Below are positions 1 to 9,800 of a stretch of 64,000 nucleotides of DNA, in pieces (positions within the stretch are counted from its first letter, which is position 1; each line of letters starts with the position of its first letter). This DNA comes from Pictodentalium vernedei (Eukaryota; Mollusca; Scaphopoda; Dentaliida; Dentaliidae). A program made the position numbers and the translations under genes. The notes under the pieces were generated by a model. That model was not told where the DNA came from. It saw only the letters and a list, made by a program, of their open reading frames with translations, and ran no database searches. The stretch is taken from NCBI GenBank assembly GCA_031216915.1, contig CM062296.1:57658584-57722583 (forward strand), read 5' to 3'.

Positions 1-222
1 ATCCGCCCGCGTAATATGCAAAAAGAGCAGTTGAAAAAATTAGATTTTTCAAAATATTTCAACAAAACCATATCATGTGACCACTCATTGGAACGAGCTC
101 ATTGAGCTCGTTCCAATAAGGGGTCACATGATATGGTTTTGTTGAAATTTTTTGAAAAATTAAAAAAAAATGATATTTAAAATAATAAATTTTGATATCG
201 TCTGTGTTGGGTAAAGGGTTAA
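1..222. repeat. Family B palindromic MITE, left end cut by window
   Basis: Palindromic element whose arms read CAACAAAACCATATCATGTG around a GAACGAGCTC dyad and which ends in GGGTAAAGGGTTAA (TTAA at 219-222). It is a sister of the TTAA-flanked family A, with the same termini and centre but different inner arms. The TTAA flank and CCCTTTACC terminus are those expected of piggyBac-type non-autonomous elements; that assignment is inference. No coding capacity. Confidence 0.75.
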
Positions 223-279
223 AAAACTAAAAAGGTATGTCTGAAACCCATAATCTGTCTAGACTATATTGCACATTTG

Positions 280-500
280 CCGTGGACTGGTCGTATTATA
301 AGCGTGGGAAGAGTTGTCCACGCATACGTTTATCACGTAATAAAAACCATCAGCAAAATTTTAATTAATGAAGCACCGGGTTGTATCCGGTGCTTCATTA
401 ATTAAATTTTTGATGATTATTCATATAATTAGCGTTTTGAATCTAATATTATTGCGTCCGTAGAGATATTGCCCACCTGTGGGAAGTGACCAGTCCACGG
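280..500. repeat. Family D palindromic element, uninterrupted copy
   Basis: Inverted termini CCGTGGACTGGTC / GACCAGTCCACGG and a central dyad (AATTAATGAAGCACCGG and its complement). A second copy at 15538-16073 has a family C element inserted at the centre, so this copy shows the empty site. Non-coding. Confidence 0.75.
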
Positions 501-619
501 CGGCCGTGCTGCACTTCACGACTTTAAACTATGTTCAGCGTTACTGAGCCGTCATGTAAACTAAAAAGTCAGACAGATCGCCGCAGAGTTTCAACAAAAT
601 CCTGTTGTGGGTGGAGGGA

Positions 620-635
620 GGGGGGGGGGGGGGGG
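620..635 (+). repeat. Poly-G tract
   Basis: Uninterrupted run of about 16 G within a G-rich stretch (GGAGGGAGGG upstream), able to form G-quadruplexes. Similar tracts occur at 1043-1077, 19063-19076, 25413-25438, 41410-41424 and 50672-50691. Their lengths are prone to assembly error. Confidence 0.9.
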
Positions 636-680
636 TGGTGGAGTATTTTCACAATAGAATTGGTAAATCCAGATTATCAT

Positions 681-760
681 GATAATGTGCATGTCCTGTG
701 ATTTGTATCAAATTTGTGGTGGTGTCCAAAATGTGCAAATCACAGGACATGCACATTATC
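681..760. repeat. Hairpin with 24-bp perfect arms
   Basis: GATAATGTGCATGTCCTG... at 681-704 is exactly inverted at 737-760 across a 32-bp loop; weaker pairing (GAATTG / CAATTCC) extends outward. Probably a small MITE. No second copy seen in the window. Confidence 0.7.
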
Positions 761-1042
761 ACAATAATTCATTGATCTAACAATTCCGTCGCAAACACAT
801 ATTAAATCTTAAATTATTAATACAGTTTTGGGACATAATGCTGGGCGAGAAATTGTTTAAAAAAAAAACATTTTTATGAAAAAATATTTTAGTGCACAAC
901 AAAAAATGAGTAACGCGGTCAACGCAAACTTTCAATGTTGCCTTGTAAAATTATTCACTCTCAATGTCACTTCCTACGATGATAAGCTTGAATTTACAAG
1001 TGTGTTATATTTTATTGTGCAATTTCTATTTATTGTGTGTGT

Positions 1043-1077
1043 GGGGGGGGGGGGGGGGGTGGGGGTGGGGATGGGAG
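1043..1077 (+). repeat. Poly-G / GGGGTGGGG tract
   Basis: GTGTG run followed by about 17 G, then GGGGGTGGGGATGGG. Low-complexity; open frames across it are spurious. Confidence 0.85.
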
Positions 1078-1336
1078 GCATTGGCTATTAATACTTCTGT
1101 CGATAATTTAAGGAATTATGTTTTATTTTGTAAGCGATCAGCTGAGTCGATCAATGAAACGTACATAGAATGTATCCATGCACCTGTTATGATAGCCCGT
1201 TGTGTTCCCGAAAAGGAGTCATCTATATGATACGGAATTAGAATGAGTCGTTTATATGATACGGAATCGGAACACATTATGTGATTCGTGTGACTTCTCG
1301 TGGCTTTCAAGCCAAAATGTATATAATTGTTAGATA

Positions 1337-2080
1337 AATGAATTTATCATATGACTCGTCCGTTTTGTTCACTTTAAAACATTTGATATTTTGTTTTCAT
1401 ATTAATCAGTGATAAATAAAGCCTTCCGTCAATTTCATTGGTCAATTTCAAAACTAGACAATTTGATTGGCTGAACATTATACAACTGGGCCACATGTTC
1501 ATAATTTGCATAATTAGACTTGGGAGCTTTCATTGGTCAATTTCAAAACTGGACAATTTGATTGGCTAAACAAAATACAACTGGGTCACATTTGCATAAT
1601 TTCAGTAGGGAGAATTTACGTTATCTGTCCTATTAAGGGTGGGTTATATTGTATTAATCTTTTACCTACAAGAAAAACGCCATTCATTTTTTTTTATATT
1701 TTCACTTTTTGCTTCCAAAACATAGGTTATGACCCCTCATTGGAACGAGCTCGGTGAGCTCGTTCCAATGAGGGGTCATAATCTATGTTTTGGAAGCAAA
1801 AAATGGAATTTTTTAGTTTTTCGAGGATGTTTTTTCCAAGTGCCGTCTGCAACTCAAGTTAGGTGATGGGTTAAAAGGGTCATACTAAGTGGCTAATTTG
1901 TGCGTGTGTGTGTCATATGATAAATAGAATATGAAATGAGTGTTTTTCTCATATAATATTTATGAAACTCGTCCGAATTTTCCGTTTGGGCTCGCCAGAG
2001 GCTCGCCAAAGCGGAAAATTCTTAGACTCGTTTCATAAATATTATGAGAAAAACACTCATTCCATATCCTCTGTGTAGCA
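1337..2080 (+). repeat. Family U dispersed repeat, copy 1
   Basis: About 740 bp, shared with 44428-45150 (same orientation) and 36312-37040 (inverted). It starts ATTTATCATATGACTCGTCC, carries two imperfect tandem units of about 85 bp rich in ATTGG and TTTGCAT motifs (1428-1600), then a family A element, and ends in a palindrome (about 1915-2080) closing with TCATTCCATATCCTCT. All three copies carry the nested MITE at the same place, so it amplified as a composite. No protein-coding signal. Confidence 0.8.
1654..1874. repeat. Family A MITE nested in U copy 1
   Basis: TTAA at both ends (1654-1657, 1871-1874). Arms GCTTCCAAAACATAGGTTATG and complement around ATTGGAACGAGCTC. A subfamily with GCTTCC where most copies have GTCTCA. 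The 5' terminus is decayed (TTTTACC rather than CCCTTTACC). Confidence 0.8.
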
Positions 2081-2099
2081 TATAGATAACCACTCGTTC

Positions 2100-2917
2100 T
2101 CATTACAAACGATACGAAACGGGGAGTACACCCGGTAAATTCCTCCATAGTGCAACTTCGATAATACAATATTCACTTGCAAATATACTTTTGGGCTGTG
2201 GACTACACAGACAGTTGGCCGAGGGAGAAATAATCTGTTTTGGTATTCAGATGTAATCAGCATTCGCTGTACAAGTTACCACCCACTAAATACATACAAT
2301 AATAATTTCAGAGATAACTGCTAGCTGATCAATTAGGAACACACCAGAATAACTGGCTACTTTTTTACCCAAGCGAGTTGTCAGAACCAGTCCGCCTCTC
2401 TGGTTATATTCGGTGCGTGGAGAGTTAATTGCTGTTTAATGAGGTAGAATGTAATATTTATTATCTATGCCTATAAATGCAAGGGAATGTGAGTATCGAA
2501 TAAATGTTAGTCAATAGATCTTGATTATGTTACCGACTCTAGGACTCTCAGTCTAAGCTTCAGATAACTGGTACTTCAATACCACAGTTTACATTAGCCG
2601 TCTCAAGTTTCGAGGTCCCCCGAGGTTATTTGATTAAATTAAAACGGAATACAACTGCAACGCCAAGAGACGACGTTTTCATGCAACATGTACTCTCAGT
2701 TCTGAAAATAGACATCACAAGAGGGCTAAATAAATGTTAGCTCATAGCGCATCGGGAGCAACCCAGTGCTTCATCATTAGCTGAAGTGGTTCTTCTGTCT
2801 TTTTTCCGGAAGTTGTAAATATCGTGTTGATGAAAATTATTCATTACATAATCACCATCAAATGGATTATTTCGGAAAATATCTTTCACAAACAAGTCTG
2901 ATACGGGAATGACATCA
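2100..2917. other. Unannotated interval
   Basis: I see no coding signal, no palindrome and no second copy of this stretch elsewhere in the window. Confidence 0.5.
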
Positions 2918-2919
2918 TA

Positions 2920-3233
2920 CAGTTAAAACTAGAAGTCCTGTCACGAATAGTGCGCTTATGTAGGCTTAATTGCGCGTTGGAATTGTGCGCAATTGCCATA
3001 TCGAATGGCATCCAAAGCACGACAGGTTCTCCTGGTTAATCATAGCAAACACATGCAATGTTTCTGCCAATGGACCTCCGGGTTACCCGGTGGTCCATTG
3101 GCTGAAACATTGCTTGTGCACAGGCCATATGTACAGAATTTGATAGCTTTACTTGGGCCTTAACGCGTACATTAACGCGCATATCAACGTGCTATTTGTG
3201 CGCATTTCATGGCAGGACTTCTAGTTTTAACTG
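2920..3233. repeat. Family C palindromic MITE, copy 1 (Tc1/mariner-like)
   Basis: TA|CAGTTAAAACTAGAAGTCCTG ... ACTTCTAGTTTTAACTG|TA. The centre is the dyad CCAATGGACCTCCGG-GTTA-CCCGGTGGTCCATTGG. The CAGT terminus and TA duplication match Tc1/mariner non-autonomous elements (family knowledge). The two arms are not exact mirrors outside the termini and core. Other copies: 5798, 7825, 11343, 15644, 16433, 23751, 39075 and a half copy at 28146. Confidence 0.85.
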
Positions 3234-3279
3234 TAGGTCAACGTCGACATCGTAACGTTGTGTGCAGATTGGACTCAGA

Positions 3280-3700
3280 AGGGGAAATAAATTAATCTTC
3301 TCTTACGTTTCATTAACTGTCTACCTAATACGTTTGCAGAAAACAATTCCTCAGTTATTAAATATTTTCCTTTTTGCCTCGAAAACATATCTTATGACCT
3401 GTCATTGGAACGAGCCCGACAATTTCGTTCCAGTGAGGAGTCATAAGCTATGTGTTTGATGCAAAAGTCGAAAAAATTAATATAATTTTTTGTGAAATTT
3501 TTGTGAACAGCTCTGGCCAATTTTAGTCATGGTAGGTATAAAGTTAAATTACACATCATGTGACGATAACATGCGTGACGATTTGAAAAGAAATCTCTGA
3601 ACCTCGTTCACTAAAATCAACCTGAGGCTCGATAAATCTCGGCTCAGATCGAGTTTAGTGAACTCGGTACAGAAAGTTCAAATGAAATCGTGACTCATTA
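3280..3700 (+). repeat. Dispersed repeat carrying family A MITE and a hairpin, copy 1
   Basis: Shared with 28330-28985: flank TTAATCTTCTCTTWCRTTTC, then a MITE, then a hairpin (CTAAAATCAACCTGAGGCTC ... CTCGGCTCAGATCGAG, 3602-3664). Here one MITE is present (3313-3547, decayed, TTAA both ends); the other copy has two. Confidence 0.7.
3313..3547. repeat. Family A MITE, decayed
   Basis: TTAA at 3313-3316 and 3544-3547. The termini no longer read CCCTTTACC, but the inner palindrome (CTTATGAC, GGAACGAG, GTTCCAGTGAGGAGTCATAAG) is recognisable. Confidence 0.65.
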
Positions 3701-4470
3701 AAGATCCGCTATATCCGGTGGTATTCTCCTCTCTCCAGAGAGTGTACGGCATCTATTGGAATGCGAACATTTTTTACACAATATATGCTGTGGACTTCCC
3801 GATGATGTAAATTGCGTCAACGATGTGTGCTGCTATCCATTTGAAACTGACCATGAGAAAATAAAAAAAATATGACTTACTAGTTTTTGTTTATTAGATA
3901 AATAGGAAATGACTGTTATTATGGATTTATGAATATTTTGTATGGAAACTTATGGAGAATCTGGGAAATCATTTGGTATTCCAGTTTTAGACTTGTAATA
4001 TCACTAAACACTAAAAGTCAACTAGTATGCTTCAGTTTCTAGTAAATGGTATTGCATTTCAAAGAAAAACAATGCAATGCTTCAGTACTGCGAATGATTT
4101 TAATTTTATCTTCCTTGGAATAAAAACAATTATTTTTGTTTCAAATTTGTTCATCTGACAGTACACGGGTAGAAAATTATTACACGAACACATTCAGGGC
4201 AAGGTTTCCACTCAGATACCAACTGTTAAGTACTGCAATGGCTCTGGAAGTACTAAAGATATCTTCAATCCCGGGGTTTAACTTACAGGTCCACCAGATG
4301 GACATTGGCTAGCGATCCTTGTGATTTGTTTCCTGGAAGTCAACTTATCTGTGCGACAGATCACGTGGTAGGAAACCATACTTCCATTACAGTTCTGTAG
4401 CATCAACGCAATATAAAATGTTTTACACAGCAGACGAGAATGACGAAATCGATGCAATGGAGTAATAATT
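3700..4470. other. Unannotated interval
   Basis: AT-rich, no coding signal and no repeat relationship that I can see. Confidence 0.4.
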
Positions 4471-4477
4471 AACTACT

Positions 4478-4573
4478 TATCGTTTTGCATTTTCGATACA
4501 GTTTGACTCCTTAGACCCAAGCCTTGCTTTAAAACAACGCAAGCACTGTTTATGCGGACTATTGTGCGAATTT
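4478..4573 (+). repeat. About 97-bp direct repeat, left copy
   Basis: TATCGTTTTGCATTTTCGAT... to GCGGACTATTGTGCGAAT recurs at 5178-5275 with about 10% differences, bracketing composite repeat Y. Either a local duplication or short terminal direct repeats (TRIM-like). Confidence 0.7.
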
Positions 4574-5177
4574 ATTACTTTTCAAAGTGTGATTTACTGG
4601 GATTTCCGGGTTTGATTATAAACGATAACTCAGCAAGTGAATTATGTAATCAACAATTGTGTCATGTATCCGTGCGCGCAAACGAAGACGCTTAGCCGTG
4701 GGTGTAATTGGGACTTCATTGTTTTTTTTTTAACCCTTTACCTAATATGAAAAACATACGACACTTGCACAAAAAGTCTTGAATAGTTATTATTTTCATA
4801 TTTTTTTTTGTCTCCAAAACATAGGTTATGAACCCTCATTGGAACGAGCTCGACGAGCTCGTTCCAATGAGGAGTCATAACCTATGTTTTAAAGACAAAA
4901 AATGAAAAAAAATAATGAAACTTAAATGGCGATTTTTGAGAATAGCGCTGGCCGTTACGTTAGGTATCAAAGGGTTAACTAATATAATTATCGTTAATAA
5001 TGAAAAGTAATAAACAGAGTAATCGCTTGACTGGACTGGTTACGTGAAATAATTCACTTGAGGCGAGGGACTATATTGTAAAACACTCGGGCGCATTCGC
5101 GCACTCGTGTTTGTACAACGTCCCTCACCTCTCATGAATTATTTCACAGAACCAGTCCAGTTAAGCGATTACTCCCT
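4574..5177 (+). repeat. Composite repeat Y, copy 1
   Basis: About 155 bp of unique sequence (AAGTGTGATTTACTGGGATT...), a family A MITE (4730-4978), about 40 bp of spacer, then hairpin element Z (5018-5176; termini GAGTAATCGCTTGACTGG). The same order, with the MITE at the same site, occurs at 51972-52502, so the composite moved or was duplicated as a unit. Confidence 0.75.
4730..4978. repeat. Family A MITE, well preserved
   Basis: TTAA|CCCTTTACCTAATATG ... GTATCAAAGGGTTAA. The two half-arms are distinct outside the palindrome: ACGACACTTGCA on the left, TTTTTGAGAATAGCGCTGGCC on the right. The inner palindrome is AACATAGGTTATG around GGAACGAGCTCGACGAGCTC. This is the typical family A structure. 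Confidence 0.85.
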
Positions 5178-5275
5178 GTATCGTTTCGCATTGTCGATAC
5201 AGTGTGACTCCTTAGACCTAAGCCTTGCTCTAAAGCAACGTAAACATTGTTTATGCGGACTATTGTACAAATAGA
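5178..5275 (+). repeat. About 97-bp direct repeat, right copy
   Basis: Partner of 4478-4573 on the far side of composite Y. Confidence 0.7.
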
Positions 5276-5795
5276 ATCGTTGCGCTACAATCATATTCAG
5301 TCCTGAAACGTATTTGTCAAGCGTTCAGGAACTTATTAAAATCTTTCTGCGACCATCGAAATTTTTATTTGTTATGATATGACGGACTCACCAACGGTGT
5401 CAGAAGTCACATGCAAGTCCTTCATTTTGCAAATGCTCGTTTTATGTCAACGGGGCGTATTAAAGATACCAGTGGATTGCCTGGAACTTACAACACCAGC
5501 TCTTCCGAAACAATTGACTCCATTGCAGTGTCCTGAAATGTGTCGTGATCATGTTATCGCCTTCAACATCTCTTTTGCAAGAGCTCCATCAACACTTACA
5601 ATTGTGACTTCCATCATGGCACATTAAAAACGGACATTTGCAAACCAAAAAATGCAAAAAAACTTCCATTTCGAGTGAATACGTCAGTACTTAGAGTTTA
5701 TTACATGGTTAGTTTTTTATCGGGCGAGATATCAGCACGATGTAACTTCACACCAGCCTTCGATCTCAGGCTAATGTGAAGTTAACGAGGGATGA
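5276..5795. other. Mostly unannotated; small hairpin near end
   Basis: An 82-codon ATG frame at 5379-5627 (+) has no recognisable domain and I do not call it a gene. A hairpin (TAACTTCACACCAGCCT / AGGCTAATGTGAAGTTA) sits at 5743-5784 just before the family C insertion. Confidence 0.4.
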
Positions 5796-5797
5796 TA

Positions 5798-6111
5798 CAG
5801 TTAAAACTAGAAGTCCTGTCACGAATAGTGCGCTTACCTAGGCTTAAATGCGCATTGGAATTGCGCGCAATTGCCATATCGAATGGCATCCAAAGCACGG
5901 CAGGTTCTCCTGTTTACCCATAGCAAACACATGCAATGTTTCTGCCAATGGACCTCCGGGTTACCCGGAGGTCCATTGGCTGAAACATTGCTTGTGCACA
6001 GGCCATATGTACATAATTTGATAGCTTTACTTGGGCCATAATGCGTAAATTAACGCGCATATCAACGTGCTATTTGTATGCATTTCATGACAGGACTTCT
6101 AGTTTTAACTG
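5798..6111. repeat. Family C MITE, copy 2
   Basis: TA precedes CAGTTAAAACTAGAAGTCC; the right side ends TTTTAACTG followed by TG instead of TA. Core dyad intact (CCAATGGACCTCCGG-GTTA-complement). Confidence 0.85.
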
Positions 6112-6960
6112 TGTCTTGGCCGATAAGAAACTGACCAAGTGATAATCTCTTTATTTTTAAACCCAAACAAATCATTACAACAATTCTCTGACTTGCTGCA
6201 GTTTTCTGACATCGTTATTCACAAAGTCTGAGGTTTCTTCTACTTTACAATGGAGCTAACCAAACATCGCGGCTTCCATATTGGGGAAGCCGCGACGTCA
6301 GGATAGCTAAACTCCCACTTCGACAAGTATCCGCTTTAAACTCTGAATCTCAGTTTGCGATGACTTTTCTGTCCAGCCCTCTTTTATCTTCTCTTCATCC
6401 ACCTTATCGTTACTTATTGCCACCATTATTTCCTCACCATACAAACACCACTCCTTTTACCCGGAAACGCAAATTTTACGAATTGGTTGCCTACGACGAA
6501 GAACGGTGAACGGGGCAAAGTACTTAATACCGATTGCCCACGTTGGAGGCACGGTGGCGCTGTGTACTAAGGCGTACTGCACATCGATGGTGCGCCTGTC
6601 TTCAACCAATGCTAACCCTGCTTGCGTGGCGTTAATGCGTTTGGGAGCCGAGCATGTGCTCGTCGTTGCTCGGTGGTTCTCTCCGGGTACTCTGACTTCC
6701 TCCATTCGTAAAAGTGTCACACGCAAGGTGACCCTGGCTGTCGAAAGTGTCGTTACATCCCAACAGATAAATAAATAACGGTGAACGATATCGATGTAAA
6801 CAAAATAGTTGCGCTAGTAACGCATCAAGAGGGACAACTCTAACTTTGTCATATCGGCCGAGATCAGCGTCATATCAGCCAAGTTTGAAGTCATATCAGT
6901 CGAGATCTATAATGGGTAATTCTGGAAAAGAAGATCCTATCTAATAAATAAAGTGTAGTA
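6112..6960 (-). repeat. Family L retro-like repeat, copy 1, with SINE inside
   Basis: Homologous to 27120-27390 (+) and 24066-24345. Read on the minus strand it runs through a short frame whose end resembles the one in the 27-kb copy (EIQSLKR..VEVG here, KIQSSKRKFVEVG there) and finishes at an AATAAA signal (6145-6170) in both copies. That suggests the 3' end of a polyadenylated, retrotransposed unit. No larger domain is recognisable. A SINE (6513-6776) interrupts it. Confidence 0.6.
6513..6776 (+). mobile_element. 5'-truncated tRNA-type SINE, copy S1
   Basis: Body and tail of the SINE seen complete at 34878-35234; the tRNA head is missing. Ends in ATAAATAAATAA. Flanked by an 11-bp duplication AACGGTGAACG (6502-6512 and 6777-6787). 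5' truncation plus a target duplication is the signature of LINE-driven insertion. Confidence 0.85.
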
Positions 6961-7077
6961 TGACGGCATTGAAATGCATGTTTCATTGAAAGTTACTCAA
7001 CCCTTTAACCCTCATTTCCTGGAATGGTATCGTCTTTGTGTACACTTACAGTGAGGTAGGTCAGTCCAATATCAATA

Positions 7078-7235
7078 TACAGGGAAGATAAAATAATAAC
7101 TGCAGTCTGCAGCTGCCCGGCTGCAGTCTGCAGGCATTATTTTATCATCAATGCCCCGTTTATAGACCTCTTATAATCAGACAAAAATAGGACGAAATTA
7201 TGCCTCAGACTGAAAAATCGGTCTTGCGAATTCAA
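7078..7235. repeat. Family J palindromic repeat, full copy
   Basis: AAAATAAT...CTGCAGTCTGCAG-CTGCCCGG-CTGCAGTCTGCAGG...ATTATTTTAT centre, then CGGGG/CCCCG and GACGAAATTATGCCTCAGA. The outer right portion is found inverted at 17271-17386 and 24388-24487, which carry only one half. Confidence 0.65.
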
Positions 7236-7239
7236 GGCA

Positions 7240-7822
7240 TTGAGTATGTGTAATTATGACAAAATCGACGAACCACTTATTGGCATGTGACACCCTCGTT
7301 GCTTGCATAATTGTAATGAAGAGAGAACAAACAGTGGAAGGAAATGACTTTTCTCATTTTCTAAATTGCTTTGTCAATGAAATAAATGGAGAAGTCATGA
7401 TAATAGGACGCAATTTTGTATTCTTTGTACAAATTCTCATCTGTTTCTCATCAATACAGAATGATGTTAAAATAGGCATGTATTGCATTTTGTGGACAAG
7501 TATTATAAAGATTTCTGTGCTTCTTGTATCAAATGGGTTCTTAATTAAACATTTTATCACATAACCGGAAACAGATTGCTGTAACATTGTATTGAGTATC
7601 GAATTTATATATTCCCCTAGACTGCCGATTTGTAAAACATAATGCGGAGTCAGTAAATTCAACGTACGATAATCTATAACATGAACCCATTCAAATGCTG
7701 TGAACCTTTTTTGTCATTAAAAAAAAAATAGATTTTGTTTTACACTCAAGTATTCGAATTGTTCCAACAAGCAAACTGAATTCCACTGCTTGTAGCAGTG
7801 AAAGACACATGAATGTTTTATG
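7240..7822. other. Unannotated interval
   Basis: Overlapping frames of about 102 codons exist on both strands (7256-7564 +, 7354-7662 -). Neither shows a domain, and the mirrored occurrence suggests AT-rich chance frames. Confidence 0.4.
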
Positions 7823-7824
7823 TA

Positions 7825-8137
7825 CAGTTAAAACTAGAAGTCCTGTCACAAATAGTGCGCTTATCTGGGCTTAATTGCGCGTTGGAATTGCGCGCAATTG
7901 CAATATCAAATGGCATCCAAAGCACGGCAGGTTCTCCTGGTTACTCATAGCAAACACATGCAATGTTTCTGCCAATGGACCTCCGGGTTACCCGGAGGTC
8001 CATTGGCTGAAACTTTGCTTGTACACAGGCCATATGTACAGATTTGATAGCTTTATTTGGGCCATAACGCGCACATTAATGCGCATATCAACGTGCTATT
8101 TGTGCGCATGTCATGACAGGACTTCTGGTTTTAACTG
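7825..8137. repeat. Family C MITE, copy 3
   Basis: TA at both ends (7823-7824, 8138-8139). Core dyad CCAATGGACCTCCGG intact. Confidence 0.85.
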
Positions 8138-8240
8138 TACTAGGACCGATAGCGACAGTTGCGTAATGATAGGTACTAAAGGCCATAGTAGTACCACAAT
8201 TCAATAGTAATGATACATAGAACTTATTACCATTATGTCA

Positions 8241-8310
8241 AGCTCCAGGTTCTTAGGGCAGATCACGATGAGTCGAAGACGAGTCAAGATCTACCCTTAG
8301 AACCCGGAGC
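8241..8310. repeat. Hairpin
   Basis: AGCTCCAGGTTCTTAGGGCAGA is inverted imperfectly as TCTACCCTTAGAACCCGGAGC, around GATCACGATGAGTCG. Small foldback element or part of the next structure. Confidence 0.6.
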
Positions 8311-8313
8311 GAG

Positions 8314-8766
8314 ACTTGGATACATATTTTGTACATCCACTTAATGGTAATAGTCATTTTATCTTACAATATGTTGGGGATAAGTCAAGAATGTAGACGA
8401 ATATATAACGAACTATTTATTCGTTCGGATGAACAAAAAGAAAAAAAAAATGGAACTCACGCGAAAGGAACGTGCTTTTATCTTACAATCAACATGTATT
8501 TTGTCTGTATTAACTCCGCACCTGTCGTGTATCCGACCCCCTGATACACATGTTTGTATCAGGGGTCGGATACGAGCACGTTCCTTTCGCGTGAGTTCCA
8601 TTTTTTTTTTGTTTATACGAGACTCGGATGCATATTTTGTAATCCACATAATGGTAATAATCTCTATGTATCCGACCCCTGATACAAACATCTGTATGAG
8701 GGGATCAGATACACGACAGTTGGGGAGTTAATACAGACAAAATACATGTTGATTGTAAGATAAAAA
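8314..8766. repeat. Two interlocked inverted repeats
   Basis: Arm A (8450-8476, GGAACTCACGCGAAAGGAAC) pairs with A' (8576-8602). Arm B (about 8474-8545, ATCTTACAATCAACATGTAT... GTGTATCCGACCCC) pairs with B' (8690-8766). The order A-B-A'-B' is a pseudoknot-like topology. A direct repeat (GGATACATATTTTG...TAATGGTAAT, 8320-8352 and 8624-8655) also spans it. Best explained by one palindromic element inserted into another; frames across it are shadows. Confidence 0.7.
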
Positions 8767-8769
8767 ACT

Positions 8770-9305
8770 GTAAAGATGGTAGACAAAATAGACATGGTGG
8801 ATAGAACAAAGGCTGATCATAGGATGGGCAGCTGAAAACATGACAGGAGCCAGTGGTAAGATAGCTGGGCGTTGTATAGGTGTGTGGAATGCATGCCACT
8901 TACGGAATCCCACTTTTGGCACCCCTTTAACCGAGATGAGAATAAAAGTTGTATATGGGGTCACTTTTTCCGGCAATTGCGCTATGACAGATTTGCTCGA
9001 TAAGCTTTGATTCGTCTGAGCGATATCTGTTCCAGCCACTAGTGGATAGCTCATTGACTGGACGGGATTCGAGATTCGAGTTGTCAAAGCAATACCTTTT
9101 CCAGTCATTTCTCGGCTCACGCTTGTATTTATTCGTATTGATGTGATGTGGGTGGATTTTAGATGAATGGTGTGATCTGATTGGTTAGTTTATTGCAATA
9201 AAGTGACCCGATTGGATGATGCCATTAAACAAAATATGACTCATGCTGTTAGGAACGAGAACATGAGTACCCTGAATAGGGCTAAAACTAGTCAGAACAG
9301 ACCAG
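8770..9305. other. Unannotated interval
   Basis: A 130-codon frame on the minus strand (8728-9120) has no domain that I recognise and runs into the preceding inverted repeat. Not called. Confidence 0.4.
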
Positions 9306-9308
9306 TTA

Positions 9309-9540
9309 CCAATACTATAAAACTTTTACAATTGTATTTTCCCGAATTGTATTCTCTGCAAGTGAATATAAATGACGGAAATGGAAATGTATCATTAGCA
9401 TTTCAAAAGATGTGGCAATTTGCCAACTGGCAAATTGCTACATCTTTGAAAATGCTAATGGTTTATTTCAATTAATTATTTACTTAAATATAAAATACAA
9501 TTCTAAAAAATACAACTTCAAAGGTTTTATAGTATTGGCC
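9309..9540. repeat. Family G palindromic element, copy 1
   Basis: Termini CCAATACTATAAAACTTTTA / GGTTTTATAGTATTGG, with a perfect inner palindrome (9398-9457, GCAATTTGCC-AACT-GGCAAATTGC core). The second copy at 22962-23611 contains a SINE. Confidence 0.7.
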
Positions 9541-9726
9541 CCAGGAAACTTGTATAATAACAACAATCCAAGACTATTCCACCTTCTGGAGCGTGGTCCG
9601 GCAAATGTGATCTGCCCGAGTAGAAACGCAACTCTTTGTGTAATGCCTATATGTCACATATTTCTATTCCACCTAGCGACCTTGCAACATCCGCTCACAA
9701 TTCAGCATATAAATTATAAAACATCT

Positions 9727-9800
9727 AATGTTGTCCTGTCATGATTAGCCATCGTGCATAAATATGTGACCTTAAACATCAATAAATAAATAAATAAATC
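9727..9800 (+). mobile_element. SINE 3' fragment, copy S2
   Basis: GTCATGATTAGCCATCGTGC...TATGTGACCTTAAACATCAATAAATAAATAAATAAATC matches the last 70 bp of the SINE at 34878. Strong 5' truncation. Confidence 0.75.

Noticed and set aside
8413..8731. Frames of 92-100 codons on both strands
   Set aside because: Mirror images caused by the interlocked inverted repeats.
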